Shown here: positions 1-12,600 of the stretch, piece after piece | How the letters are laid out: every line of letters begins with the position of its first letter | Numbering within the stretch: position 1 is the stretch's first letter | DNA from: Ipomoea triloba | Taxonomy: Eukaryota > Streptophyta > Magnoliopsida > Solanales > Convolvulaceae | Direction of reading: 5' to 3' | Assembly: GCF_003576645.1 (NCBI RefSeq) | Contig: NC_044917.1 | Span: forward strand, 23,455,423 to 23,519,422 | Length of the DNA: 64,000 bases | Made by a program: the position numbers and the translations under genes | Notes under the pieces: model-generated | What the model was told of the DNA's origin: nothing | The model's database searches: none | The model's input: only the letters and a program-made list of their open reading frames with translations

Positions 1-52
1 AAGTGTTCGCGAACAAGCTCGTTTAGTGTTCGTTTAATAATGTTCCCAAACA

Positions 53-93
<41 letters not shown>

Positions 94-400
94 GTATATA
101 TATAATTGTTTGTGAACGTATATTATTTATTGTTCACGAATGTGTTCATTAACATAAATGAACATGTTTGTGAGCGTGTTTATTAACGTTTGCGAACACG
201 TTCGTGAACATGTTCGGTAACGTTAATGAACACGTTCGTGAACGTGTTCACGAACGTTAACGAACACTAACGAACGCTTAACAAACGACCATGAACAGGA
301 TTTTCAAAAAGCTTAACAAATGAACACGAACACAAACACCCCAAAATCCTTAACAAACGAACACGAACAACCTCTGTTCGTTTATGTTCGATTCGTTAAC
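1..400. repeat. Palindromic GTTCG/CGAAC-rich repeat
   Basis: The pentamers GTTCG and CGAAC recur densely in both orientations, often joined into GTTCGTGAAC or GTTCACGAAC palindromes, so the segment can fold on itself. A (CA)n(TA)n run lies at about 55-105. No coding potential is seen. It is probably part of a dispersed plant repeat that begins outside the window; the family is not identified. Confidence 0.6.
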
Positions 401-2130
401 CGCCCTAGTTGATATAAATTACTATATAAATATAAATTCATAGTATAAATTAGTTGCTAAAAATAGGTTTTTGAAATAAATAAATACGTAGTACAATCTA
501 CTAACATTTTTTTTTAAATCTACTATTTCTCAGTATTTTTTGTTTTATTTTAACCCAATTCACTAATGCAATATTGTACGTTATTTCCCAAACACTAACT
601 ATATCAACAATTAAAGTCAATTTGTCCAAGAACTTAGAAGGTGAAGAAATTTCACCTTTTATAAGCGAGTTAAAGCCAAATTATCAGTGATTTACCAAAC
701 ATTCAATTAACTCTACTATTAATAGATCATTGAATAATATAATGAATATCATGGAATTGGGGCATAGCTAGAGCCTAGAGTAATAAGTGCTCAGGCCCCA
801 AAAATTTGAGTTCCCCTAAAAAATGGGCCTAGAGTGCCATTTTTCTAACATTTTGGACCATACTTTCTTTCTTTCTCTCTCATTTTTTTTCCTAACATCT
901 TGGACCCTCATGGACTAGTCTCAAGAATCATATATAAAAAAGGTAAATTCTAAATTGTCTAAATAATTTCAAGTTCCCGAGCATAATTTCTTAATCCAGT
1001 TTCCACTGGCCTTGTCTTCCTGATTGATACATTTTTCACAAATTCTTGGGCTTGAAGCTGTTCTAGAGTCCTAGCTAGATCCAGTTTCTCAAATTTTAAT
1101 AAACAAATCAATAAATTTTGTAATAATGATACAAAGGAATAGTTTAGGTAATGACAAATTGACAATATGACCTGTACACAAGTAAACGACTAAACGGTGG
1201 TGTTAGTTGGTAAATTATACGGTGGATTATGATTTATATTATAAGGTGGATTATTAATATATGTTTTCAATTTTTTTTTTCTTGCGTATATTGAATATTT
1301 ATTCTTAATAATGTACTAAATTAAAAATGAACCTTCAAAAATGAATATAGAGTACACTAAAAATAAATATTTAATATACTAAAAATAAATATGTATGTTA
1401 ATTGTTTCATTTTATGGTAGACTTGATCCAGAATATAACGATTAATGTTGTGTCACATCCAACAAATCCAACCATCAATTTGACATTTAGGCTCATCCCA
1501 CAAACCGGCCTCTCCTTATGTCAACTGCTGATCTCACTTTCATAGGATGTTACATCAACAAAGCTTTATGATGGAATGGAATAACGATCAAGAATTCATG
1601 ATCACCCATTTACCTGCAGCAATTTCTTCCTCATTTGTCCTAAGTGGGGAGGGTTGCTAGCGGGTCAGGTACACATATAATATAATATATTTATTTTAAA
1701 AGTTTATATGTAATCGGGTTTAGGTGGGATGTAAATTAGTCTAATTTTATCGGACTATCGAGTTTAACAATTCAAGCTTATTATTATTTTTGGTCCAGTT
1801 TAAATTTTTTTACCTTAACCCCTAAACCTCAGGTTATAAGACTTATTTGGTGTACTCAAACTAAAATGTTTGACATTTTAAAATTCTATACTTTCAAACT
1901 AGCAAAGTCTATACATTAATAAATATAAACATCATTTAATGAATCTAAATCTCTATATTCGGACTCCAACTAGAAACATAGTGCAAGTATGTAACAATTA
2001 ATTTAAACTATAATGCAAGTATGAAATAATTCCTTTTATACCTAAAATATTAAAATAAAACAAGATAATCAAAGGCATGTAATTCTTGTAAGTATTTTTC
2101 TACATATATAATATAATATATTGTATTATT
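401..2130. other. AT-rich intergenic DNA, no gene recognised
   Basis: This stretch is AT-rich with stops in all frames; the longest open frame (959-1165, minus) resembles nothing I know. No terminal repeats or RNA gene signals were found. Confidence 0.5.
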
Positions 2131-3119
2131 AAGTGGTTGTAGTGCAAGTAGATGATTAAGTCAATTAGTGATTTAGTCGGTTAGTTAACTTAGGATGTTC
2201 AGTTTAGCTTTAACTGAATATATATCTGTCTATATTGATGACCTGTAGGTTTTTAAGCAAAAGAGTCCTCCCACTGTTGCCGTATTCAGCAAACACACAC
2301 CATCTTGTATTCAAGAGAAAAGTGGTGGACAAAACACTAATGTTATTCTGCAGATTTACCATCGGCAATGCCAACAACTATGGCGAGGGGCAGGGACGGA
2401 TCCAGAAAATTGATTGAGTGGGGGCGAAATTTAAATTACGTTAGAAATGTCAATGACAAAATATCAAACAACCATAGTAAGGTTAAAATACAAAATACAT
2501 TATAAATTACAATAGAGTGTTTTTGATAGATTACATAATAGTTAGGGTCAGAGCCAAAATATACTTAAGTGGGTGAAAATGTGAAAATATTTATGACAAA
2601 TTATGCAACATAATCAATTAGATAAAATAATTTGAATAACAATATATTCATAAATACTTTTTAATTTTATTTTCTTTTAGTTGAAGCATTTCATTTGTTA
2701 AATAAATTATTCATAAAAGGTAGACTAAAAAAATATTTAATTTATCTTGTGTAGGAATGAAAGAGGTTAAATAAAAGTAAGTGTTGCTAATGAGTTTTGG
2801 ACCTATGACATAGGCTTAGCTTTCTAAAATCAAATTTGAAGTTTAACCAACTAAACTATTCAAACTATTAACAATTTGAATATAAATATAAATTTTATAT
2901 ACACTTTAATGCTATATATGTGTATATATACATACATATATAAAGGAGTGGGGTGGGGGAAGTGGGGGCAGCTGCCCCCACTGCCCCCACACTGGCTCCG
3001 TCATTGGCGAGGGGTATTTAGATGTTCCTAAAGCTTCCGCTGTTACGAGTCAGGTTCGAGTCAGGTTCCTCGCTATTTATGTTTCCTTTAGTTTATGTTA
3101 GTTAATATAATATCTAACA
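2131..3119 (+). mobile_element. Copia-like LTR (decayed), split by a MITE
   Basis: The segment ends in ATCTAACA and is followed two bases later by TGGTATTAGAG, which resembles the initiator-Met tRNA primer-binding site of many Ty1/copia elements. That order is what the 3' border of a 5' LTR looks like. The LTR start is not certain; about 2131-2190 is a guess from composition. Removing the nested MITE (2391-3004 plus one target copy) leaves an LTR of roughly 360 bp, a normal copia size. No second LTR was found, so the element is broken or continues in unrecognisable form. Confidence 0.4.
2391..3004. mobile_element. MITE with 10-bp target duplication (Mutator-like?)
   Basis: The perfect direct repeat TGGCGAGGGG lies at 2381-2390 and 3005-3014. 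Just inside are inverted ends: GACGGATCCAG on the left, and GACGGAGCCAG on the right when reverse-complemented. G-rich runs (GTGGGGGC) follow near both ends. The interior is AT-rich and non-coding. A 9-10 bp duplication suggests Mutator-type transposition, although the short inverted ends would also fit other DNA transposons. Confidence 0.75.
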
Positions 3120-3121
3120 TT

Positions 3122-3133
3122 TGGTATTAGAGA
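3122..3133 (+). other. Primer-binding-site-like sequence (initiator Met tRNA)
   Basis: TGGTATTAGAGA differs by one base from the TGGTATCAGAG core used by copia elements. It sits directly after the LTR-like end ATCTAACA. Confidence 0.5.
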
Positions 3134-4560
3134 CTTTATCAATCTCTACCTAGTTTGTTGTATTGTTTGGATACAAAAATTATTTTGAAAAATTAATATT
3201 AATTTCATGTACATGAAGTTTTTTGTATGTGGTTTATTTTTCAAAATTTTTCCTGGTATTATTATTGCCTGGATTTTTGTCATTCGACTGGATTTAACAA
3301 TTTTTTTGGGCATAACTGGATCATGTTCGTCAGTGTTTGGACTCTGGTTGTCGTTGACTCGCCGGCGACCCCTATTGACGGCGGTGGGTGGTGTTGTGGC
3401 TTGGCCACTAGCGTTGAGAAACGAAGAGGTGGCGACGACGAGGTTGAGTTCCTGGCGACGTCCTGCTTCGTCTTCCGCTTCAAGCGATGCCGGCGATGGG
3501 CTGTCTGGACGCCATCGAGCCTTGGGTATTGACATTGCGGCGGTGGGCGGCGACGCGCAGCGAGGTGGCATGGCGGAGGATGAAGGTTTACTGTATATAT
3601 TTATTTGGTTTAGTCAATATTATATATTAATTTTGGTAAATGGTAATTGTTTGGTTTAATATTGCCATATTAATATTACCTTAATTAAATTGTATATTAT
3701 TTTGGCAATGGTAAATATATGGCAATTGCTTGTTTTGGAATATTGATGCCCTTTAGTTTTATCTTAATTTTGACATTAAAGTTATAATTACATTATTATT
3801 CAATTATAGGAAAATATTAAGTATTGAATTTGCTATTTGAATTTTAATTTAATATTGTTGTTATATTAAATTGCTTGAAGTATTGCAATTTATTTAAAAT
3901 ATATATGTGTTAATAATATATTAATTTGCAAATCCAAGTATATATGCTATGTATAGTTATCAAATAACTATTTTGTTATTATAATTATTATACATTCATA
4001 AAAGCATGCATTAAGGTTGGATTTAGCATATTATTAACTCATAGGATACATCATTCAATTTTGGATCCTTAGGCCAATTTAGTGCATTATGGCCGACAGC
4101 TTGTTTTGGTTTCCCATTTAATTGTGGGCATATTTTAATCCTATATTTCACTTGGGATAAAAAACCTATTTTGAACAAGCTATTAGGGACCTATCTTGGG
4201 TCATTAAGTATGGATCTTACCATTATTGATTGATATTTTAATAATAATTATAGCCCTTTTATTTGACTTATCACATGTTTATTAAGTTTTAATATAATTA
4301 TTACTAACTATCATATTTTGTTAATGGTCTTCATCGTTGGTAATAATATTAAATTTGGATCTATTTCAGTACTAGATCATTTTTCATCCATGTTATAGTT
4401 CACTTGGGTCATTGAGGTTTATGAGCCTAATTTGAGTAATTAAATACTATAATTATTATCTTGGGTCTCCTCATGAGCAATTAAAGACATGGAGGATTTA
4501 ATTGTTGTTTTGGCCATTAAGAATTATAAATATTATTTAAGTTGATTATCGTGATGTTGT
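3134..4560 (+). other. Copia leader remnant and AT-rich DNA without a gene
   Basis: Downstream of the primer site is a GC-rich island (3340-3590) with overlapping open frames on both strands. These look compositional rather than coding, since no gag motif is visible in any of them. AT-rich DNA follows to 4560. It may be the leader of the copia element with its body lost. Confidence 0.35.
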
Positions 4561-4566
4561 GCAATA

Positions 4567-5066
4567 CTCACCTTAAGCATTAAAACGGCGCACTTTAACT
4601 ACACTAACCACGCACCTTAAGCTAAGAACACAAACCATGCACCTTAAGTACATAAGCCACGCATCTTAAGAATACAAACTACACACCTAAGCTTTTAAAA
4701 TGTCACACCTTAAGTTTCAACAACTTACGCACCTTAAGCATACATATCACGCACCTTAACAACACAAACCACACACCTAAGCTTTTAAAATGTCGCACCT
4801 CAAGTTTCAACCACTCACGCACCTTAAGTTTCAACAACCCATGCACCTTAAGCATACATATCACGCACCTTAAGAAGGAAAACAACGCACCTAAAGAAGG
4901 AAAATCATGCACCTTAATCTTTAAGTTCACTCACCTTTAAGTTTCAACAATCACACACCTTAAGCATACAAATCACGCACCTTAACAAGAAAATTACGCA
5001 GCTAAAGCCACTGCACAACCGCACGAGAGATACCCCACCACATGGGAACTGAATTATATATATATA

Positions 5067-5103
<37 letters not shown>

Positions 5104-5632
5104 CTACGTTCACATGTCTAGATCTAGAGGATTAGAAACACTGATTTTAAAAAATTGCGGTGGCATTTTCATACATAATTGAACATTGAAGTGCAAGTAA
5201 AATGCATTACAAGTGCAAGTCAAATGTATTACAACTGCAAGTAGCAGTTTCATATAGTGAACCTAAGTGCAAGTAAATAGTATTAGACATGCAAGTAAAA
5301 TGTACAGTGAGCATCAATACTAAGTGCACCTACCGTTATAACTAGTTGCACCTTATAATTAGGTGCCCCTAGATACACGAATGTTAACTAGGTAAATTAC
5401 TTGCACTTGTAAGTGAAAATAGACGCACTTGTAAGTAATTTTACTTGCAAATGTGCACTAGCTACTTGCACTTATAATGCATTTACTTGCACCAAAGTTC
5501 GAGTTATTTACAAAAATGTCGCTACGCAGTTTCTTTAAAATTACATCTGATTCGTTAATCTGGACACACGCGGACGGCTGTGAATAGTTCTTATTTCTCT
5601 CCTGGGCGAGAGTTCTCACATGAGCGTGCCCC
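4567..5632 (-). mobile_element. Composite (TA)n-bounded element, copy 1
   Basis: Read on the minus strand from 5632, the ordered parts are a terminus with GTGAGAAC-like sequence and a CAGCCGTCC block (5560-5632), an array of GTGCAAGTA-type phrases (5190-5480), a (TC)n(CA)n(TA)n block (5056-5102), AATTCAGTT then a GTGCGGTTGTGC block (about 5010-5055), and an array of TTAAGGTGCGTG-type phrases (4567-5000). The same parts in the same order occur on the plus strand at 53373-54511. The far end near 4560 looks truncated. No protein is encoded. It is probably a non-autonomous DNA element, class not proven. Confidence 0.6.
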
Positions 5633-5683
5633 TATATATATATATATATACACATATATATATATATATACATACATATCTAT

Positions 5684-5733
<50 letters not shown>

Positions 5734-5750
5734 GTATATATGTATGTATG

Positions 5751-5794
<44 letters not shown>

Positions 5795-5816
5795 CATACA
5801 TACATATATATCTATA

Positions 5817-5852
<36 letters not shown>

Positions 5853-5890
5853 CATAGATATATACATACATACATACATATATATCTATA

Positions 5891-5926
<36 letters not shown>

Positions 5927-5964
5927 CATAGATATATACATACATACATACATATATATCTATA

Positions 5965-6000
<36 letters not shown>

Positions 6001-6038
6001 CATAGATATATACATACATACATACATATATATCTATA

Positions 6039-6074
<36 letters not shown>

Positions 6075-6112
6075 CATAGATATATACATACATACATACA
6101 TATATATCTATA

Positions 6113-6148
<36 letters not shown>

Positions 6149-6186
6149 CATAGATATATACATACATACATACATATATATCTATA

Positions 6187-6222
<36 letters not shown>

Positions 6223-6260
6223 CATAGATATATACATACATACATACATATATATCTATA

Positions 6261-6296
<36 letters not shown>

Positions 6297-6334
6297 CATA
6301 GATATATACATACATACATACATATATATCTATA

Positions 6335-6370
<36 letters not shown>

Positions 6371-6408
6371 CATAGATATATACATACATACATACATATA
6401 TATCTATA

Positions 6409-6444
<36 letters not shown>

Positions 6445-6482
6445 CATAGATATATACATACATACATACATATATATCTATA

Positions 6483-6518
<36 letters not shown>

Positions 6519-6587
6519 CATAGATATATACATACATACATACATATATATCTATATATATATATATATATATACATACATATATAC

Positions 6588-6657
<70 letters not shown>
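5633..6657. repeat. 74-bp tandem array within (TA)n/(CATA)n microsatellite
   Basis: From about 5790 to 6600 a 74-bp unit made of TATA, CATACATA and TATATCTATA blocks repeats about eleven times with almost no change. Irregular (TA)n, (TGTA)n and (CATA)n sequence flanks it. Because 74 is not a multiple of three, chained Tyr/Ile/Met open frames appear on both strands; they are artefacts. The array can form long cruciforms. Confidence 0.9.
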
Positions 6658-6661
<4 letters not shown>

Positions 6662-6879
6662 TCCAACTTTTCCATGAGTCTATGAGAACCAATCTCATCC
6701 ATTAATAAAATAGATCTATGGATAAGATTAAATTGGCATTAAAAAAACGTGTGTGCATATTAGGAATTTTGATATTTGCATATTAAGCATGTCCCTATGT
6801 TGCACACAACACATGCTTAATATGCACATAGGCTTAATATGTACACATCATAATGCCTAATATGCACACATGCGTTTTG

Positions 6880-6894
<15 letters not shown>
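6658..6894. mobile_element. (TA)n-bounded short element with TATGCACA phrases
   Basis: This 237-bp non-coding segment lies between two (TA)n runs. TTAATATGCACA-type phrases recur four to five times (6760-6880), and the left end contains ATGAGAACC, a motif shared with the termini of neighbouring elements. No clear inverted ends were found. Confidence 0.4.
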
Positions 6895-6918
<24 letters not shown>

Positions 6919-6921
<3 letters not shown>

Positions 6922-7867
6922 ATGATCAGGTGTGACCTGGTCATTAGGTGCGGCCGTGTGGCCTATTTTCAGCCATTAGATCATATCAACTCATCAAATC
7001 AACGCGCAATATATATATGTTACAGAACACACTATTCTACGTACTAAAACGCACCAGAGGACCGATAAAATACACCATTCCACACAATATACCAAATGCA
7101 CATATTCACTTAAAATTCATCAATATAATTAATAAAACACATCATTCTACGTATTAAAATGTACCACAACGTGCCTCATGTCGGATTATAAGCATACACT
7201 ATTTACACATATTAGAAAACAAGTGCTAAAATATGCACCATTTTGCGTATTAAAATGCACCACACTTATTAGAAACACATGTGCTAAAATACACACCTTT
7301 CAATGTATTAAAATGCACAAGACGACGTATTAAAACACACCATTCCATAACACAGTTACACATCATTCTACGTACGAAAATGCAACAGCAGATAGATTAA
7401 AACACACCATTCCACAACACAGTTAATGCACCAACATACGTAATAAAATGCACCACAGCATGTATTCAAACGCACCACACTATGTACTAAAATGCACCAT
7501 TCCAATTCACGTAATATAAATACTAAAATTACCATAATAACCCCATTTAAACATACGCGAATTTCAGTAGGATTAATGAATTTGGACGGTGCAAATTAGG
7601 CCGCATGACCGCACCGGAGCTCGCCGCTACATTTGAACAGGTGCGGCCGTGCTCTCCCGTGCGGTTCACAACACTCAATGTTACGAAATACACCACTCAA
7701 CGTTAAGAAACACACCACACAAATATGCACTGTGGTGTGTTTCTTAACATTGTGGTGTGTTTCATTGTGGTGTGTTTCTTAACATTGAGTGGTGTATTTC
7801 GTAACATTGAGTGGTGTGTGACCGCACGGTCGCACGGGAGAGCACGACCGCACCTGAAAATTATTTC
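6919..7867. mobile_element. (TA)n-bounded element with ATTAAAATGCACC array
   Basis: The left terminus is GTCATGATCAGGTG followed by GTGCGGCCGTGTGGCC. A related sequence in inverted orientation occurs near 7590-7615, so the original right end is probably there and the last part is the separate fold-back at 7638-7856. Between 7020 and 7530 the phrase ATTAAAATGCACCA recurs more than ten times with variation. No coding potential. (TA)n lies on both sides. Confidence 0.5.
7638..7856. repeat. Fold-back (long inverted repeat) MITE
   Basis: The arms start CAGGTGCGGCCGTGCTCTCC on the left and end with its near-complement on the right, and continue inward through the ACTCAATGTTACGAAATACACC block. About 85 bp per arm pair almost perfectly around a short TGTGGTGTG-rich loop. 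The same right arm recurs at 8475-8645 and, cut by the gap, at 9607-9625. Confidence 0.75.
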
Positions 7868-7900
<33 letters not shown>

Positions 7901-7915
7901 GTATATATATATATA

Positions 7916-8645
7916 GAATTACAATCATATGAGACAACCTAGTTAGGTGAGAAATAAGACTCGTTGTGGAGCGTCCATCTTACATATTTGGATGGCTAAG
8001 ATGATTGCTTTTTTTTTCTTCTTTTGTGCTTAATATAATTAATAGGGCTTTAATGTAATTGTCTGTGTTTTATTTTCAGGATGGAATTCTATTAATATGT
8101 TATGCTTGATTTTAGGTGTTTTAATTTTGGTAGGATTGTATTGTCTTGTTTTGTTGCTATTCGTTCACGTACATGCTTCTCTCTCTGTCATTGAAGTTTG
8201 CCGTTGTTTCTCACCCTTTGCTGGACTGTTGAGGTTGCTAGTGAAGGTATGTTTTTGTTTACATTTTTTTGGGGTGTTTCTTCGGCCGTTATTGTGTAAG
8301 GAGGGTGGGATGGCAATGTGCGTCTATGCATGTGGCCTTGTGTTGTTTTCTGATTTTTAACTTCTGTGTGGGTGTTTGCTTAACTTGTGGAGTGGTAGGG
8401 TAGGTTGGGTGGATTTGTTTGTATTTTGTCATCATTTGTCTATTTTTACCGCGCCGCCGGGGTATGCTATTGTCCATAACATGTCCACACACCACTCAAT
8501 GTTACGAAATACACCACTCAATGTTAAAAAACACACCACACAAATATGCACTATGGTGTGTTTCTTAACATTGAGTGGTGTATTTCGTAACATTGAGTGG
8601 TGTGTGACCGCACGGTCGCACGGGAGAGCACGACCGCACCTGAAT
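7916..8645 (+). mobile_element. Truncated MULE copy fused to fold-back arm
   Basis: The first 550 bp (7916-8468) almost duplicate the left end of the larger MULE at 9677-10235, with only small indels. At about 8470 the copy switches to the fold-back repeat seen at 7680-7856 and ends in (TA)n. It is a chimeric deletion derivative. Its short hydrophobic open frames are shared with the large copy but show no known domain. Confidence 0.6.
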
Positions 8646-8973
8646 TTATATATATATATAAACAATATGTATCTTTTATTTATTTATTTAGGAAGTTTAC
8701 ACAAATTTTAAAATGTATGCTGCACAATTGAAAAGAACAAACACATTCCCCGCCCCCCTCCCCCCCCCACAAACAATTCATAATTTGACTTCCAATTTAC
8801 ACGCACAACAACATGTTGAAGTATGAAATAGAGCATTATAGGTGCATTCAATTAAGATTTTTAAAGACTTTCAAATATTTTTAAAGTGATGGATTTTAAT
8901 TGATTTTTGTAAAGTTTTTGTAGACTTTTCTAGAATCTTTTAAACTTTTATCAACTTTGTAAGAGTTTATAAA

Positions 8974-9016
<43 letters not shown>

Positions 9017-9143
9017 AAAATCCTCCAAAACGAAATCCTATTTCCCGCCCAAAATATTGTACATTAAAACAATTAAAACAATAAAATAATATTAAAAGTA
9101 CAATAATATTAAAACACGAAATCCTATAACATCAAAACATTGT
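8646..9143. other. AT-rich DNA without a recognised feature
   Basis: Contains a C-rich tract at about 8746-8770, T-rich sequence and a (TA)n run at 8978-9012. No gene was seen. Confidence 0.4.
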
Positions 9144-9606
9144 NNNNNNNNNNNNNNNNNNNNNNNNNNNNNNNNNNNNNNNNNNNNNNNNNNNNNNNNN
9201 NNNNNNNNNNNNNNNNNNNNNNNNNNNNNNNNNNNNNNNNNNNNNNNNNNNNNNNNNNNNNNNNNNNNNNNNNNNNNNNNNNNNNNNNNNNNNNNNNNNN
9301 NNNNNNNNNNNNNNNNNNNNNNNNNNNNNNNNNNNNNNNNNNNNNNNNNNNNNNNNNNNNNNNNNNNNNNNNNNNNNNNNNNNNNNNNNNNNNNNNNNNN
9401 NNNNNNNNNNNNNNNNNNNNNNNNNNNNNNNNNNNNNNNNNNNNNNNNNNNNNNNNNNNNNNNNNNNNNNNNNNNNNNNNNNNNNNNNNNNNNNNNNNNN
9501 NNNNNNNNNNNNNNNNNNNNNNNNNNNNNNNNNNNNNNNNNNNNNNNNNNNNNNNNNNNNNNNNNNNNNNNNNNNNNNNNNNNNNNNNNNNNNNNNNNNN
9601 NNNNNN
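9144..9606. other. Assembly gap (463 N)
   Basis: The N run ends inside a copy of the fold-back arm (CGACCGCACCTGAAA). The gap therefore probably hides the rest of a hairpin-forming repeat. Open frames across it are meaningless. Confidence 0.98.
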
Positions 9607-9621
9607 CGACCGCACCTGAAA

Positions 9622-9676
<55 letters not shown>

Positions 9677-9680
<4 letters not shown>

Positions 9681-12600
9681 TACAATCATATGAGACAACC
9701 TAGTTAGGTGAGAAATAAGACTCGTTGTGGAGCGTCCATCTTACATATTTGGATGGCTAAGATGATTGCTTTTTTTTTTCTTTCTTTTGTGCTTAATATT
9801 AATTAATAGGGGCTTTAATGTAATTGTCTGTGTTTTATTTTCAGGATGGAATTCTATTAATATGTTATGCTTGATTTTAGGTGTTTTAATTTTGGTAGGA
9901 TTGTATTGTCTTGTTTTGTTGCTATTCGTTCACGTACATGCTTCTCTCTCTGTCATTGAAGTTTGCCGTTGTTTCTCACCCTTTGCTGGACTGTTGAGGT
10001 TGCTAGTGAAGGTATGTTTTGTTTACATTTTTTTGGGGTGTTTCTTCGGCCGTTATTGTGTAAGGAGGGTGGGATGGCAATGTGCGTCTATGCATGTGGC
10101 CTTGTGTTGTTTTCTGATTTTTAACTTCTGTGTGGGTGTTTGCTTAACTTGTGTGGGAGTGGTAGGGTAGGTTGGGTGGATTTGTTTGTATTTTGTCATC
10201 ATTTGTCTATTTTTACCGCGCCGCCGGGGTATGCTATTGGTATAACATGTCCATTTTTTTATTCTGTCATTTTCCAGTGTGTGCATGTGTGGTTTCATGC
10301 GTGTGCATGTATATATTTATGCCAGTACCGCACTGGTTTCATATTGTCTATGTTGCCATACTATTTTTTCTGCAATTTCATAGGTTTGTTGGGATGTATT
10401 ACTGGGGTGGAATATTTTCCCGTGGTTTCTCCAGTTTGTAGCTCAATTACGTTTGATTTTGTGTGTTACAAGGTGTGTGCACCGTACTTCTGACTTCAGT
10501 TCATTTCTGGTCTCCTCGTTATCATGTTGGTATTCTATTTTTGAAAGTGGTGTGTGTACCTTTATTCTGACATCAGTTTATTTTCGACTCCTTTTTACGA
10601 TGTTTGCTTTTTTCCTTTTTTTATTTGGCTCATTTGAATTTTGTTACCGTATAATACTAACAGCTATGCGCATCTGTGTTAAGCGGTGTGTGCACCTGTG
10701 TTCTGCTTGCAGTTTAGAATAGGCGTACGTTTATCATGTTCTTATTCTGATTTTTTTTTAAAATTTTTTGGGCGTTTCTGATTTGTGTGTAGGTATAATC
10801 TTGTGTTCGTCCCATTTACTGGCATGGATAATCACAAGAGATCAGCCATGTTCGCTGCGGGGTTGATTGTGAATGAAGATGTGGAGTCGTATGTGTGGTT
10901 GCTTGATAATTTCAAGCAAGCTATTAGCCCGTGAGTGCAAGTCTTGTCACAAATATAACGGACATGACAACCTTAATTGTCCCTTAAAGCCAAAGCAAAC
11001 GCAAAAGCCGAAGCCAAAACCAAAGCTCTAGTTATTCTTCTCTACATGTGGATGTGGGGAATCATTTCATTTTTTTTCTTATACATTGTTTAGTTTAAAT
11101 GTTCATTATAAATATTTTAGTCGTTTTCTAGTTTTCATCGTTTTCTATGTTTTATTTACATGTAGAGTTGGGTGTGCACCCATGTAGACAACCATGTTCC
11201 GGGTAATTAATTTTATGTTTTACGCTTGTCTAATCGGGAGTTGCTAGTGTATGTGACTCGTTCTTTTTCCCTTTTATGTTATTCAAGTATGTTGACATCC
11301 ATATATAAGGGTTTCTGTCTGTGTGCATCTACTATAGGCACTCAGTGCAACTAGTTTAGATTTAGGTTGCATGTCGTTCGTTGGTGTGTGCACTTAGGTA
11401 CTACACCGTGTGCCCAAAGTGTTCTTTTCTCTTTTTTTTTTTTTTTTCCATGGTGGGGTTTTGTTGGTTTAGCATAAATAGTTTAACCTGCTAAGTACTT
11501 CATGTTTTCCGTTTTCCCCTAACTATTATTGGGATTTGTTTTTCTGAGCTGGTGCCCGCCGTGTGTGCACCTACGGTACGCTGTGTATGCAATTTCGGTT
11601 ATATTTTGTTGCTGAACAAAATGGTGGCGTGTGCACCCACGAAGGTTTGTGCACTCCGATTATCAACTGTGTGCCCATAGTCTACTTCCATCTCTTGGCC
11701 GTGGTGGGTTTCTGTGGGTGTAGCGCAAATAATATATTATGCTGACTACTCATGTGTTTTGTTTTTCCCCTAGCTATTTCTAGGCAATGATAGTTTTAAG
11801 TTGTAGTCTTCCGTGTGTGCACCTACAGTAGTCTGCATGTGCACCCACGTATTCCACTATTTTATAAATAAAAAAAATACTCCTTAAGGCACTCTGTGCA
11901 GTTCTTTGCGGCTGCGTGTGCATTCTAGCTACTTTGTGTAGTGTTTGGTTCTATAAACCTACCCAGATCTTTCCCAATTATAGAGTTTCATACTGTCTTT
12001 TCTACTTCAACTACAAGTTCAGAATCTACATGTTATAAAAAATAACCCAGTTCCTTCCCCATTTGGCATCTTTGCAGACGAGTTGTCGATAATATCAATC
12101 TTCATCTTCAGCATGTCCACGTTTATGATATAAAAGTGTCCATTTTGTAGTATGGGGAATATGACCTGCACATACGGATGTGAACATTTAATTAGTGTTA
12201 TCCATGAAATGTGTGCACCTGCTGCATTCTATGTGTGCCTACTCATACTTCGAATACTGGCTCAGTAGGAAGGCGAGTGCCTCTGTGCATACTACTTTCT
12301 GTCTCTGTGCACTATGAGAAGAAACTGTAATCAAATTGTAATTATTTTTTGTCGTGTTTATTTACCATGTCAACATTTGACCATTTCTTGTAAGGAAACG
12401 CGTGCAAATCTTTTGTTAGCCTCCCATTGAACCATTCCAGCCTTGCCTTTTCTTCTTTGATCTGCTTTCTTGAATTTCAAGGGGGTGCTATGGCAAAAAA
12501 ACATGCGTTAGGGATTCATTCTTGCACTTTTTGTCGACTTTGTGCACGAACTGTATGGGCAGTGTGCATTGACCTACATACTAGTGTGCATTTTACAATA

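Noticed and set aside
5580..6702. Many overlapping Tyr/Ile/Met-rich open frames
   Set aside because: They are translations of the (TA)n/(CATA)n 74-bp array in all frames; no codon bias or start context.
9124..9698. Open frames of about 160-190 codons across the gap
   Set aside because: They exist only because Ns contain no stop codons.
9766..10170. 134-codon hydrophobic frame in the MULE left part (also 8097-8360)
   Set aside because: T-rich DNA gives Leu/Phe/Val-rich frames; the two near-identical copies differ by frame-changing indels, so coding is not conserved.
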